A stretch of 42,422 nucleotides of DNA, from NCBI GenBank assembly GCA_009909065.1, contig JAAANZ010000063.1, positions 1-42,422 of the forward strand, given 5' to 3'. This DNA comes from Alphaproteobacteria bacterium. GTDB taxonomy: Bacteria > Pseudomonadota > Alphaproteobacteria > Caulobacterales > Hyphomonadaceae. A program made the position numbers and the translations under genes. Positions within the stretch are counted from its first letter, which is position 1; each line of letters begins with the position of its first letter. The notes beneath the pieces are model-generated. The model was not told where the DNA came from, ran no database searches, and saw only the letters and a program-made list of their open reading frames with translations. Below, piece after piece: positions 1-6,967 of the stretch.

Positions 1-876
1 GCCACGCGATATGATAGGCTGGGCGAGCCCGCTGATATCGCCGAAACGCAACTGACGCGGTTGCAGGCCCGGGGCAGCCGGCTCGAAGACACGCTCGAGG
101 CTGAGGCGTATTCCCGCGCTGCCATCCTCGTTGCGCGCGCTGCGCAACCGCGCTGTGGCCAGCAGTAAATCGCCGGCCAGTTCGAGGTTGCGATCGGTGC
201 GAATTCCCTGCGGGCCGGCGCGCAGGTCGAGGCTGATATCGGCGGTCGGCCAGCTCAGCCATTGATAGGGATTGTCGATTTCCTCATAGTCAGGCCGCGC
301 TTTCGCGCCCGTGGATTCCAGGCGCGCGCGCACGGCTTCGCGCTCCAGTCTTGCCTCGAGCGGCAGAGGCTCGCGGGGCTCCATCCGCAGCGTCAGCGCG
401 CCGGAATCGTAGGAAAAATCGATGGGCAGGATGTCCGAAAGCGCCGATCCTGTCAGACACCAGCCATCGGGGGTGGCGAAAGTGCGCGCTTCGAGACTGA
501 TCGGGTCACCGCGGCCAAGCCGCACGGACTTTCCGGCAAAATCGATGTCTATGGTACGCTCGCGCGCCAGGAACCAGCCCCTGGCCCCTTCGTCATCAAC
601 GTCCACTGGCGCATCGACGGCGTTGAACAGTTCCGATGCTACGACACACAGGCCTTCGGGGCGTTCATAGGCCGTCAGTGTCCCGGTCAGTTTCAAACTT
701 CCAAGGCGCAGGCCGACAAGACGCACATCATCCTCGCCCGGGCGTTCGTCGGGGCCTGCATCAAGACGATCCCCATCCCCGAAAAGGGTCGTGAACGGGT
801 CCTCCTGCGCCTCGGCGATCCAGCAGGAGGCGAGCAGGACCGATGCGACCAGCAGCCGGCATACCAGACGAAACAT
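1..876 (-). CDS. Putative outer-membrane usher-like protein (N-terminal part, runs off the window)
   Basis: An open frame of 292 codons runs from an ATG at 876 to the window edge with no stop, so only the N-terminal part is present. It begins MFRLVCRLLVASVLLASC, a hydrophobic export signal. The signal is ambiguous: L-A-S-C fits a lipobox, while the following A-E-A-Q fits ordinary signal peptidase. Around residues 80-120 there is a small domain ending in GWFLARE, of a type I associate with fibre-assembly outer-membrane proteins of alphaproteobacteria. Near residues 272-292 is RFGDISGLAQPIISRG, resembling the edge of an usher beta-barrel. It follows a PapD-type chaperone and a DUF4402 subunit with only a 27-base gap, which makes usher the best reading. 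The identification rests mostly on context; the diagnostic barrel and plug lie outside the window. Confidence 0.6.
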   Translation of the reverse strand, partial: MFRLVCRLLVASVLLASCWIAEAQEDPFTTLFGDGDRLDAGPDERPGEDDVRLVGLRLGSLKLTGTLTAYERPEGLCVVASELFNAVDAPVDVDDEGARGWFLARERTIDIDFAGKSVRLGRGDPISLEARTFATPDGWCLTGSALSDILPIDFSYDSGALTLRMEPREPLPLEARLEREAVRARLESTGAKARPDYEEIDNPYQWLSWPTADISLDLRAGPQGIRTDRNLELAGDLLLATARLRSARNEDGSAGIRLSLERVFEPAAPGLQPRQLRFGDISGLAQPIISRG

Positions 877-903
877 CGGTCCCGCTCCTCACCCGACCGG
901 CCC

Positions 904-1725
904 TCAATTCACGGTCGTAGTGATTTCGGCGATCTTGCCCGGGCGTGCCGGATCGGAGGAGACATAGGCGATACGCACGGTCTCGCCTTTCAGACTCTCG
1001 GCCAGCTCCGTCGGCATCGGAAGGACGACGTCACGTTCGGTATTGGGCGTATAGACCGCGATGCCGCGGGCGTAGTAGACCGGCTCGCTCCGGCCTTCGA
1101 CGAAGATCTGGATGTCGCCATAGGTGGAGCGCTCGCCGGTGCGGGTCAGGCGCGCCACGAACAGGGTTTCGCCCGCCTCATCGCCAGGCGCGGTCGCAGC
1201 CGTCTCGATCTCCACATCAGCCTCGAGCTCGCCGACACGGACGATGACCGGAATTGTAAGTGAGCGCACCGCGATGAGTTCGATGGAAATGTCGTCGCCG
1301 GCAGAGCTTGCCGCCTCTGTTAGCGTGCGCCCGGCACGGGTCGGCGCACCCCGCACGCGCAGGTGCGAACGGTATTCGCCAGGCTCCAGCCCGCGGGTCC
1401 GGGCCGATACGCGGAGGGTCTGGCGGCCACCGGGCTCCAGCATCGCACGGCGCGGAGAAAAACGGACCAGTCCATCGGCGAAAAGCTCGCCTTCGCGCGC
1501 TTCATCTGCCGCTTCCAGCGAGCCGTTCAGGCGCATCCGGCGGTTCTCGAGGCTGATGCGGTAGGCACCCTGTTCAGTGCCCTTGTTGACCAGGACCAGC
1601 TCTGCCGAGCGGTCCGAATTTTCAAGCACGACACGCGTGGGCGCGATCATGAGCTCGCTGTGTGACAAAGGTGCGGCGAGGGCTGCCACACCGGCGATGA
1701 GCGCGGCCCTGATGGGACGGAACAT
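904..1725 (-). CDS. PapD-like periplasmic pilus/fimbrial assembly chaperone
   Basis: 273 residues, start ATG at 1725 with AAGGA about 10 bases upstream; an upstream in-frame extension has no signal peptide and is not used. The signal peptide MFRPIRAALIAGVAALAAP is followed by ELMIAPTRVVLENSDRSAEL. This is the hallmark first strand of a PapD-like domain, with the conserved Arg of the P-T-R-V stretch. The second half carries FSPRRAMLEPGGRQTLRV, matching the G1 strand and conserved P-G-x-x-Q-x-x-R-V turn. Such chaperones donate a strand to fibre subunits in the periplasm and deliver them to the usher. It sits between the DUF4402 subunit and the putative usher. The gap from the subunit gene is 184 bases and holds two hairpins, which would let the subunit be made in excess over chaperone. 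Confidence 0.85.
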   Translation of the reverse strand: MFRPIRAALIAGVAALAAPLSHSELMIAPTRVVLENSDRSAELVLVNKGTEQGAYRISLENRRMRLNGSLEAADEAREGELFADGLVRFSPRRAMLEPGGRQTLRVSARTRGLEPGEYRSHLRVRGAPTRAGRTLTEAASSAGDDISIELIAVRSLTIPVIVRVGELEADVEIETAATAPGDEAGETLFVARLTRTGERSTYGDIQIFVEGRSEPVYYARGIAVYTPNTERDVVLPMPTELAESLKGETVRIAYVSSDPARPGKIAEITTTVN

Positions 1726-1775
1726 GAGGGTATTCCTTCTGATTGAGGGCTTTGGATATTCAGCGGGGAGGGAGG

Positions 1776-1897
1776 CTTCCCGGGCCCAGACACCCGAATT
1801 GAGGAGCGCCAGGCCCCGGGAAGCGGCGATACGCGGGAGGGCGGATGGTCCGCGCCGATTGGCGCAGACGGGTAGAGGAGCTGTGCACCCTCCCGCG
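1776..1897 (-). promoter_or_regulatory. Two stable hairpins between subunit and chaperone genes (possible attenuator or mRNA-stabilising element)
   Basis: Seen directly: a 10-bp inverted repeat CGCGGGAGGG (1832-1841) with CCCTCCCGCG (1888-1897). It encloses a small GCGCC/GGCGC stem with loop GATT (1852-1865). Nearer the chaperone is a 9-bp repeat CTTCCCGGG (1776-1784) with CCCGGGAAG (1815-1823). There is no T-run on the transcribed side, so neither is a classic intrinsic terminator. By position they could protect the subunit mRNA 3' end or reduce read-through into the assembly genes, as is common in chaperone-usher operons. Confidence 0.55.
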
Positions 1898-1909
1898 CAA
1901 GGCCGGGGC

Positions 1910-2395
1910 TTACTGGTATTCCACCGCCACGGTGAAGGCACCGGTGTAATCTCCGGCGGCCTGGTTGGCGGCGACAGCGAGCGTGCCGCCCACGGTGAAG
2001 TCGTCAGCGCCGGACGCGAGCGTGCCGTTCGACTTCGAGCCCGTGAAGCCGTCAACGGTCATGGATGCGCCATTGCCGTTCGCGATCTGGATCGTGTTGG
2101 GCAGGTCGATCGTATAGGAAGCGTCGGCCTCGCCGGTCACTTCGAACTTGGCTGCGGTATGATCGTCGGTCAGGCAGGTCAGCTCAGCGCCGCAGGTCTT
2201 CGCACCCGCCGGCGACACGACAACGCTGTCGTCGGCGGTCAGGCTCGGCGCAACCGTGCCGAAATAGAGTGCGCTCACGTTCGAGATCTGCAGCGGCGCC
2301 ACGATCTTGGCACCGGCTTTCGATTCGACCTCCGCGGCGACGGCGGCGTTGGCCATCAGGGAAACGGCGGCCATGGCGGAAAGAAGTTTTTTCAT
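1910..2395 (-). CDS. DUF4402 family secreted fibre subunit
   Basis: 161 residues, ATG at 2395 with GGAGATG eight bases upstream. A signal peptide MKKLLSAMAAVSLMANAAVA is followed by a mature domain of about 140 residues rich in Ala, Gly, Thr and Val. It contains IVAPLQISNVSALYFGTVAP near the start, typical of DUF4402 proteins, and two cysteines (TCGAELTC) close enough to form a disulfide. The C-terminal strand GAFTVAVEYQ alternates hydrophobic residues and has a penultimate tyrosine, as in chaperone-usher subunits. First gene of the locus, so probably the major surface subunit. DUF4402 itself has no established biochemical role that I can cite; the fibre assignment comes from the chaperone next door. 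Confidence 0.8.
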   Translation of the reverse strand: MKKLLSAMAAVSLMANAAVAAEVESKAGAKIVAPLQISNVSALYFGTVAPSLTADDSVVVSPAGAKTCGAELTCLTDDHTAAKFEVTGEADASYTIDLPNTIQIANGNGASMTVDGFTGSKSNGTLASGADDFTVGGTLAVAANQAAGDYTGAFTVAVEYQ

Positions 2396-2470
2396 TGGAT
2401 CATCTCCTGTTCGGGTTTGCGGCGCGGCTTCATTGCCTGCCGACGCCGACAGAGATGACGGAATCTTTCG

Positions 2471-2538
2471 GTCCGGTCTGCTGACCGGACAGTCGCCAGG
2501 GGATATCATACGAAGGTCATGACCTGTCCGAACGGTCA
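2471..2538 (-). promoter_or_regulatory. Putative promoter, operator palindrome and leader hairpin of the DUF4402 locus
   Basis: On the minus strand a TATGAT -10-like box lies at 2505-2510. A perfect 10-bp palindrome GGTCATGACC (2515-2524) sits just upstream of it, where the -10/-35 spacer would be. A half repeat GGTCA at 2534-2538 pairs with TGACC at 2520-2524. The -35 is weak (TTCGGA with a 16-bp spacer). Downstream in the leader is a perfect 8-bp hairpin GTCCGGTC-loop-GACCGGAC (2471-2490). A repressor or activator binding the palindrome is inferred only from its position. Confidence 0.4.
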
Positions 2539-2614
2539 GGCCGGCACTTCACTCTGGCAGGTTGTGCCGAAGCCACAGGGTCGATCTTCCATGTCACCCC
2601 AGGCTGGACGCTCC

Positions 2615-2636
2615 GGACCTGTTCTTGCGCAGGTCC
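2615..2636 (-). terminator. Hairpin downstream of the H-NOX/kinase operon
   Basis: A 7-bp inverted repeat GGACCTG (2615-2621) with CAGGTCC (2630-2636), loop of 8 bases, lies about 55 bases past the kinase stop codon. No T-tract follows on the minus strand, so a factor-independent terminator is doubtful. A Rho-dependent or processing role is possible. Confidence 0.35.
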
Positions 2637-2689
2637 TGATTCGATACCGATGGCGATTGCGCTGAACTCGCGCGACCGGGACGGATATG

Positions 2690-4414
2690 TCAAAGGCCGA
2701 GGATCGAACGCCAGGACTGGTTTTCGATCGCTGCGTGGATCGCTCTTTTCAAACGCTCCGGCGCGATCGGCTTGGTCAGTATGTCCGCAAAGACAGGATC
2801 ATGCTGGATATAGCCACTCTGGCCCGAGTAAAGGATCATTGGCAGGCTGGCCCTGGCGGCTCTGGCCCGCCGGGCGAGTTCGTTACCGTCCATTGCGGGC
2901 ATGGTCAGATCGGTCAGCAGGACGTCCAGCCTGAAGCTTTCGGTTTCAATCCTGTCCAGTGCACACGCCGCATCGCCTTCCCAGATGGCATCGAAGCCCA
3001 GGCGCACGAGTGTCTCGGTGAGCATCTTGCCGACCGCGGCATTGTCATCGACCACCAGCACGCGCACGCGCTCGCCGATGTCCCCTTCGAGGCGATCGGG
3101 CACTGTGTCGGACGCGCGGGCACCCGCCGGCTCACCGAAATGGATCCGGAAGCATGTTCCATTGCCGGGCGAGCTCTCCACCTCGACGCCGGCCGTGCGC
3201 GAATCCGCGAGCGCCTTCAGCGAGAGAAGGCCCAGTCCGCTGCCGCGCATGGGCGGCTTTGACGTGGTGAAGGGCTGGAAAATTTCCTGAAGTCTGGATT
3301 GGCAAATGCCGGGCCCGGTATCGCACATCTCCAGCACAACGGTTCCGGTGCGCCCGGTCTCGCCAAGGCAGAAGCTGTGAGCGTCAGGCCCGGGGGAAAG
3401 CGAAGGCTGAAAGGAAATATTCACCGACAGCACGCCACGTTCTCCCATGGCTTCGAAGGCGTTCTTGGCAATGTTGATCAGCGCACGCGACAGAAGCACT
3501 TCATTGCAGCGCACAATCGCGCTCTCGGGCAGGTTTGTCTCCACGCGGATCCCCGCCGGGCGGATCGCCCGGGAAATCGCAAGCCCGGTCCGCAACAATT
3601 TGACCAGGTCGATCTCTTCGGTCTTCTGAATATCATTGTGGCGATCGACTTCCAGCGAGCGGACAACGTCGGAAGCCTGTTCGGCCGCTTCCAGGATGCG
3701 CGCGGCACGATCATGCGATTCGCCGCCTTCCTGAAGATCGGACTGCAACAGCCGCGCATAGCCGGAAATCGCGGCGATGAGATTGTTGAAATCGTGAGCA
3801 ACCGCATTGCCCAGAGTGAACAGCGCTGCTTCATGTTCAGCCTTGCGCAACCGGGCCTCTAGCTCATGCGCCTCGCGTTCGCGCTCAAGACGTTCGCCGA
3901 TTTCGCGGGTCGCGCAGATCAGCCCGCCATCATTGCGCAAGCTCAGCACGACTTCCTGATGGACCGGTGCACCGGCCTTCGAACGGCCGGTGACTTCGCC
4001 GCGCCAGTGCCCGTTTTCAAAAAGATCCGGCATGGCGACTTCGTCGATGTAGCGTGCCGTGTCATCCTCATAGAGGTCGGACCAGAGCTGTCCGATCAGT
4101 TCATGCGTCTCATAGCCAAACATATGGGCATGTGCGGTATTCATGTGGGTGAAGATGCCATTCGCGTCAGCCAGCGCGATACCGTCACTGGCCGCCTCGA
4201 CGGCGGAGGCCAGCGCTCCCGCCCGGCGCGCCTCCGCCTTCAAGCGCTCGCACGCGTCAAACAGTTCCGTCGACTTGGCTTCCAGCAGTCTCTCGGCTTC
4301 GATGCGCGCGCGCCGTTCCCGGTCCAGCCGCTTGCGCAGATGCGCGATCGAGGTCTCGCCATCAGGGCCAAGCGGATCCGATCTGGATTTCGAATCGGGC
4401 ATGGGTTCCGTCAT
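2690..4414 (-). CDS. Hybrid sensor histidine kinase (coiled coil - PAS - HisKA - HATPase - receiver), H-NOX associated
   Basis: 574 residues from the ATG at 4414; a second ATG at 4402 is equally possible, as neither has a strong Shine-Dalgarno. Residues 23-65 form a charged coiled coil. A PAS domain covers about 68-178. The phospho-acceptor helix carries H207 in AVAHDFNNLIAAISG. The ATPase has the N-box N317-A-F-E, G1 box DTGPGI (365-370), F-box PFTTSKP (381-387) and G2 box GSGLGLLS. A receiver domain from about 450 has phospho-acceptor D502 in LLTDLTMP and ends with the usual K-P motif. There is no transmembrane segment and no DNA-binding output. The gene overlaps the end of the H-NOX gene by 41-53 bases, so the two are surely co-translated. 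The kinase should take its NO or O2 signal from H-NOX and pass phosphate, via its own receiver, to a regulator not encoded here. Confidence 0.88.
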   Translation of the reverse strand: MTEPMPDSKSRSDPLGPDGETSIAHLRKRLDRERRARIEAERLLEAKSTELFDACERLKAEARRAGALASAVEAASDGIALADANGIFTHMNTAHAHMFGYETHELIGQLWSDLYEDDTARYIDEVAMPDLFENGHWRGEVTGRSKAGAPVHQEVVLSLRNDGGLICATREIGERLEREREAHELEARLRKAEHEAALFTLGNAVAHDFNNLIAAISGYARLLQSDLQEGGESHDRAARILEAAEQASDVVRSLEVDRHNDIQKTEEIDLVKLLRTGLAISRAIRPAGIRVETNLPESAIVRCNEVLLSRALINIAKNAFEAMGERGVLSVNISFQPSLSPGPDAHSFCLGETGRTGTVVLEMCDTGPGICQSRLQEIFQPFTTSKPPMRGSGLGLLSLKALADSRTAGVEVESSPGNGTCFRIHFGEPAGARASDTVPDRLEGDIGERVRVLVVDDNAAVGKMLTETLVRLGFDAIWEGDAACALDRIETESFRLDVLLTDLTMPAMDGNELARRARAARASLPMILYSGQSGYIQHDPVFADILTKPIAPERLKRAIHAAIENQSWRSILGL

Positions 4415-4922
4415 CTGACAAGTCTTCGCGCAGCACCGTTGCATTTTCATTGACGCCATAGTGCGAAAGCGCCCCCTGAATCAGGCCTTCGGCGAGATCT
4501 ACAAAGGGCCGGGAGGACTTGTAGACCAGACGCAGATAGCTTTCGTCCTGATGCGCCTCGACTTCGAAACGGGGCAGTTCGGCATCACTGTAGAGCTTGC
4601 GTACGTCTCGGTGAATGACCGCTTCTATGCCGGCAAGCATGCCAAGGCAGCTGGAGAACCTTGCCATGATGGCGCCATGGCCTTCGGCCAGGACGGCGAA
4701 GAGTTCGAAGCCGAATGTGTGCAACAGCTCACGAACCGGAATTCCGGTGCGTTCTGACAGGGATCCCAGGATTTTGGTGAGATCGGTATACGGATAGTTT
4801 CCGACGGATGTGTAAGAGCCGCCCGTGCTCAGTCCCGGCTCGTCGAGCAGCTCATCGAGCATGTTCTGGCCGAAATGCCGGGTGACATGGTTTTCGAAGA
4901 CCTTGAACATCATGCCCTTCAT
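4362..4922 (-). CDS. H-NOX (heme NO/oxygen-binding) sensor protein
   Basis: 186 residues. The ATG at 4922 has GGAGA six bases upstream; an in-frame TTG six bases earlier is less likely. The protein opens MKGMMFKVFENHV, the standard start of HNOB-domain proteins. H104, in IEAVIHRDVRKLY, sits where the proximal heme ligand belongs, and YKSSR (134-138) is the Y-x-S-x-R motif that binds the heme propionates. No transmembrane segment is present, so it is a cytosolic stand-alone sensor. Bacterial stand-alone H-NOX proteins of this kind bind NO and regulate a neighbouring histidine kinase or cyclic-di-GMP enzyme. Here the partner is the overlapping hybrid kinase. Ligand preference (NO only, or also O2) cannot be settled by reading; I did not identify a clear distal-pocket tyrosine. 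Confidence 0.92.
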   Translation of the reverse strand: MKGMMFKVFENHVTRHFGQNMLDELLDEPGLSTGGSYTSVGNYPYTDLTKILGSLSERTGIPVRELLHTFGFELFAVLAEGHGAIMARFSSCLGMLAGIEAVIHRDVRKLYSDAELPRFEVEAHQDESYLRLVYKSSRPFVDLAEGLIQGALSHYGVNENATVLREDLSDDGTHARFEIQIGSAWP

Positions 4923-5263
4923 CGGCAATCTCCACCTTTGTGCACAGGAGCGCTATATATCAAAGATTTGGATTTCCCTGGGGTTTCCGTCTCGGCACAA
5001 GAGAATTCTCGAGCATAATGCGCCATGGAGGGTGTGCGATTTCCTCAAGGCCGTCGAATGCGGCAATACCCCAGGTCGCGGGCCGGATGCGCGCTTCAAT
5101 CAACCGGCGCTCAAAAACGTCAGACCGCGGCCCTGTGCATAAATTGCGAGACGATCAATATCTGGACGTGCCCGACCGGTCGACGTCATGCGCCGGGTCT
5201 CGGAATCATGGATATGAAGCGAAACCCCCTGCAGCGTGTCGAAAGCCCGTTCGGAGCAAAAGT
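4923..5263. other. Intergenic stretch upstream of the H-NOX operon; no gene seen
   Basis: About 340 bases with no ORF that has both a credible ribosome-binding site and coding character on either strand. It should contain the H-NOX promoter (minus strand). The stretch around 4955-4965 reads TTGATATATAG on that strand and is the most AT-rich part, but no confident -35/-10 pair was found. Confidence 0.5.
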
Positions 5264-5306
5264 ATAACCCATCCCTCCGGAACAATCTGTTACCCATGTC
5301 TCCGGA
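5264..5306. repeat. Tandem 18-bp imperfect repeats resembling an insertion-sequence end
   Basis: Seen directly: ATAACCCATCCCTCCGGA (5264-5281) and GTTACCCATGTCTCCGGA (5289-5306), a 25-base period with 14 of 18 positions identical. Sequences of the GTTACCCATGTCTCCGG type recur at the ends of alphaproteobacterial IS elements with multiple terminal repeats; I recall this from IS21/IS481-like elements but cannot check it here. No transposase gene is nearby. The pair lies 17 bases past the 3' end of tRNA-Ser, so it may be a scar of an insertion. Confidence 0.4.
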
Positions 5307-5322
5307 TTGGACACTGGGGGAA

Positions 5323-5410
5323 TGGCGGATGGGGAGGGATTCGAACCCCCGGAGGCTCTCGCCTCAACGGTTTTCAAGACCGCCGCAATCGACCACTCTG
5401 CCACCCATCC
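5323..5410 (-). tRNA. tRNA-Ser (UGA anticodon)
   Basis: Read on the minus strand, the acceptor arms GGATGGG and CCCATCC pair perfectly, followed by discriminator G and an encoded CCA (5323-5325). The anticodon stem GCGGT/ACCGT encloses the loop CTTGAAA, giving anticodon TGA. A long variable arm (GAGGCGAGAGCCTC region) is the class II mark of serine tRNAs. The T-arm carries GGTTCGAATCC. Length is 88 bases including CCA. Confidence 0.96.
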
Positions 5411-5427
5411 GCAAATCGGGGAGCGCA

Positions 5428-5457
5428 TGCATACTTCCCATGTCCGCACAAACGCAA
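5428..5457 (-). promoter_or_regulatory. Likely promoter of tRNA-Ser
   Basis: On the minus strand: -35 TTGCGT (5452-5457), 18-bp spacer, -10 TATGCA (5428-5433). Transcription would start about 10 bases before the mature tRNA. The same -10 hexamer TATGCA appears in the proposed ispDF promoter. Confidence 0.5.
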
Positions 5458-5653
5458 GAGCCGGGGACACGGCGGGGCAGGGGGCTTAATCGCGGCTTTC
5501 CCGGAAACCGGGAAATATCGGTTTGCATTCACCACACATGCATCCACTCATGATAGGAACAGGCTCATCGCGGGCAGAGAAGCTGTCCGAAAGGAATGTC
5601 CTGACCGGGACCGTGATAACCGGGCAGGGCGGTGACCGCAGAATGAGGACGCC

Positions 5654-6904
5654 ATGACTGTTTTTTCCAGGAGCCCGGTTCCCCGACTCGCCATCATCCT
5701 GCTGGCAGGCGCCGGCGTGGCTGGCCTGGCCGCACCGGGCGCCGAGGCGCGCCGCAAGCCGGCGCCGATCACCTATGCTCCGCAGGGCGAGCGGCCCGAA
5801 ACCGTCCGGCAAGGGCAGGGCCAGGAGGGCAGGGCCGGCGACACGGCCGCCAGCACAGAGCGCGAAACCGGCAAGCGGATCGAGTTCCGCTATCCCGATC
5901 AGCCAGGCATGGTTTACGGCCCTGAAGGGGCGCGCGCAGCAAATGGCGATGACCCGATCGCTTTTTCCTCATCGCAGGCCGCGATCGCGCCGGACAAGGC
6001 CCGCGCCTATGCCCATACACGCACGCCGCGCGCCGCGGCCGGCAAGGGGGCGCGCGATCGCGCGATTTCGCCGGGCGGGTTCGATGCCCGCGCCACGGCG
6101 GCGCGCATCGCCGCCGAGCCGGCTCCGGCGGCAGAGGCCCCGGCGGCGTCGCCGTCTGCGAGTGCCTCGGCGAGCCCGGCAGAGACCTATTCGGTCGGGG
6201 GCGCCACGGTGCGCCCGCAGGGCGGCGAGAGCTATGACGAGACGGGAATCGCGTCCTGGTATGGTCCCGGGTTTGACGGAAATCCCACGGCCAATGGCGA
6301 GACATTCGACCAGGAGGCCATGACCGCCGCCCATCCGACGCTTCCGTTGCCAAGCCTTGTCCAGGTCGTCAATCTCGACAATGACCGCGAGGTGGTCCTG
6401 CGGGTCAATGATCGCGGGCCCTTCATAGACGGGCGCATGATCGACGTGTCGCGACGCGCCGCAGAAGTGCTCGGTTTCGAGGAGGCCGGCGAGGCGCGCG
6501 TTCGTGTGCGCTATCTGGGACCGGCACCGGTCGCCGGGGCGCCCTACAAGTCCGCCACTTCCGTGCGCAGCGAGCAGGCCAACCCTCAAACGGGCGCGAC
6601 TGTCGATCTTGAAAAGGTGCCTCGGCAGCTGAACCGTCCGCCGCAGCCGGGTGAGAACGGGCATATGGTCCAGCTCGGCTCTTTTGCCGATATTGCCAAT
6701 GCCCATCGCCTGACCGCCTCGCTGGAGGCCACGCTGCCCGTGGATATCCGCCAAGCCCGGGTGAGGGGGGCGGACTATTTCCGCGTCCTGGTGGGGCCGT
6801 TCGCCAGCGAGACGCGCGCACAGGCCGTGCGCACGGAGCTTTCCACACGCGGGATCGCTGACGGAATCGTGCTTGACGAGGCAAAGCTGTCGCGTGGCAG
6901 TTGA
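5654..6904 (+). CDS. rlpA: RlpA-family septal/cell-wall lytic protein with C-terminal SPOR domain
   Basis: 416 residues, ATG at 5654 preceded by GAGGA. A signal peptide ends near residue 32 (AEA-RR); there is no lipobox, so it is probably periplasmic rather than a lipoprotein. Residues 35-190 are a low-complexity linker rich in Ala, Pro, Arg and Ser. The double-psi beta-barrel spans about 195-290 and begins TGIASWYGPGF, with the conserved His (H227 in AAHPTLP) and Asp (D253 in VNDRGPF) expected for an active RlpA transglycosylase. A SPOR domain (about 336-416, HMVQLGSF to RVLVGPF) would bind denuded septal peptidoglycan. The family cleaves naked glycan strands at division sites. It heads a run of cell-wall and replication genes and is followed after 63 bases by a D,D-carboxypeptidase. 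Confidence 0.92.
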   Translation: MTVFSRSPVPRLAIILLAGAGVAGLAAPGAEARRKPAPITYAPQGERPETVRQGQGQEGRAGDTAASTERETGKRIEFRYPDQPGMVYGPEGARAANGDDPIAFSSSQAAIAPDKARAYAHTRTPRAAAGKGARDRAISPGGFDARATAARIAAEPAPAAEAPAASPSASASASPAETYSVGGATVRPQGGESYDETGIASWYGPGFDGNPTANGETFDQEAMTAAHPTLPLPSLVQVVNLDNDREVVLRVNDRGPFIDGRMIDVSRRAAEVLGFEEAGEARVRVRYLGPAPVAGAPYKSATSVRSEQANPQTGATVDLEKVPRQLNRPPQPGENGHMVQLGSFADIANAHRLTASLEATLPVDIRQARVRGADYFRVLVGPFASETRAQAVRTELSTRGIADGIVLDEAKLSRGS

Positions 6905-6967
6905 CGTCGGCGGGCGAAAACCTCTTCTCTCCGGTGAGGTTCCTGTCCGCCGGAGACACAGACCGCC

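Noticed and set aside
262-1263. 333-codon plus-strand frame over the usher/chaperone region
   Set aside because: Antisense to the signal-peptide-bearing chaperone and usher-like genes; no motif or ribosome-binding site.
4402-4459. Starting the hybrid kinase at the ATG at 4459
   Set aside because: Would add MASMKMQRCC-type residues lying deep within the H-NOX coding region and has no ribosome-binding site; 4414 or 4402 fit better.
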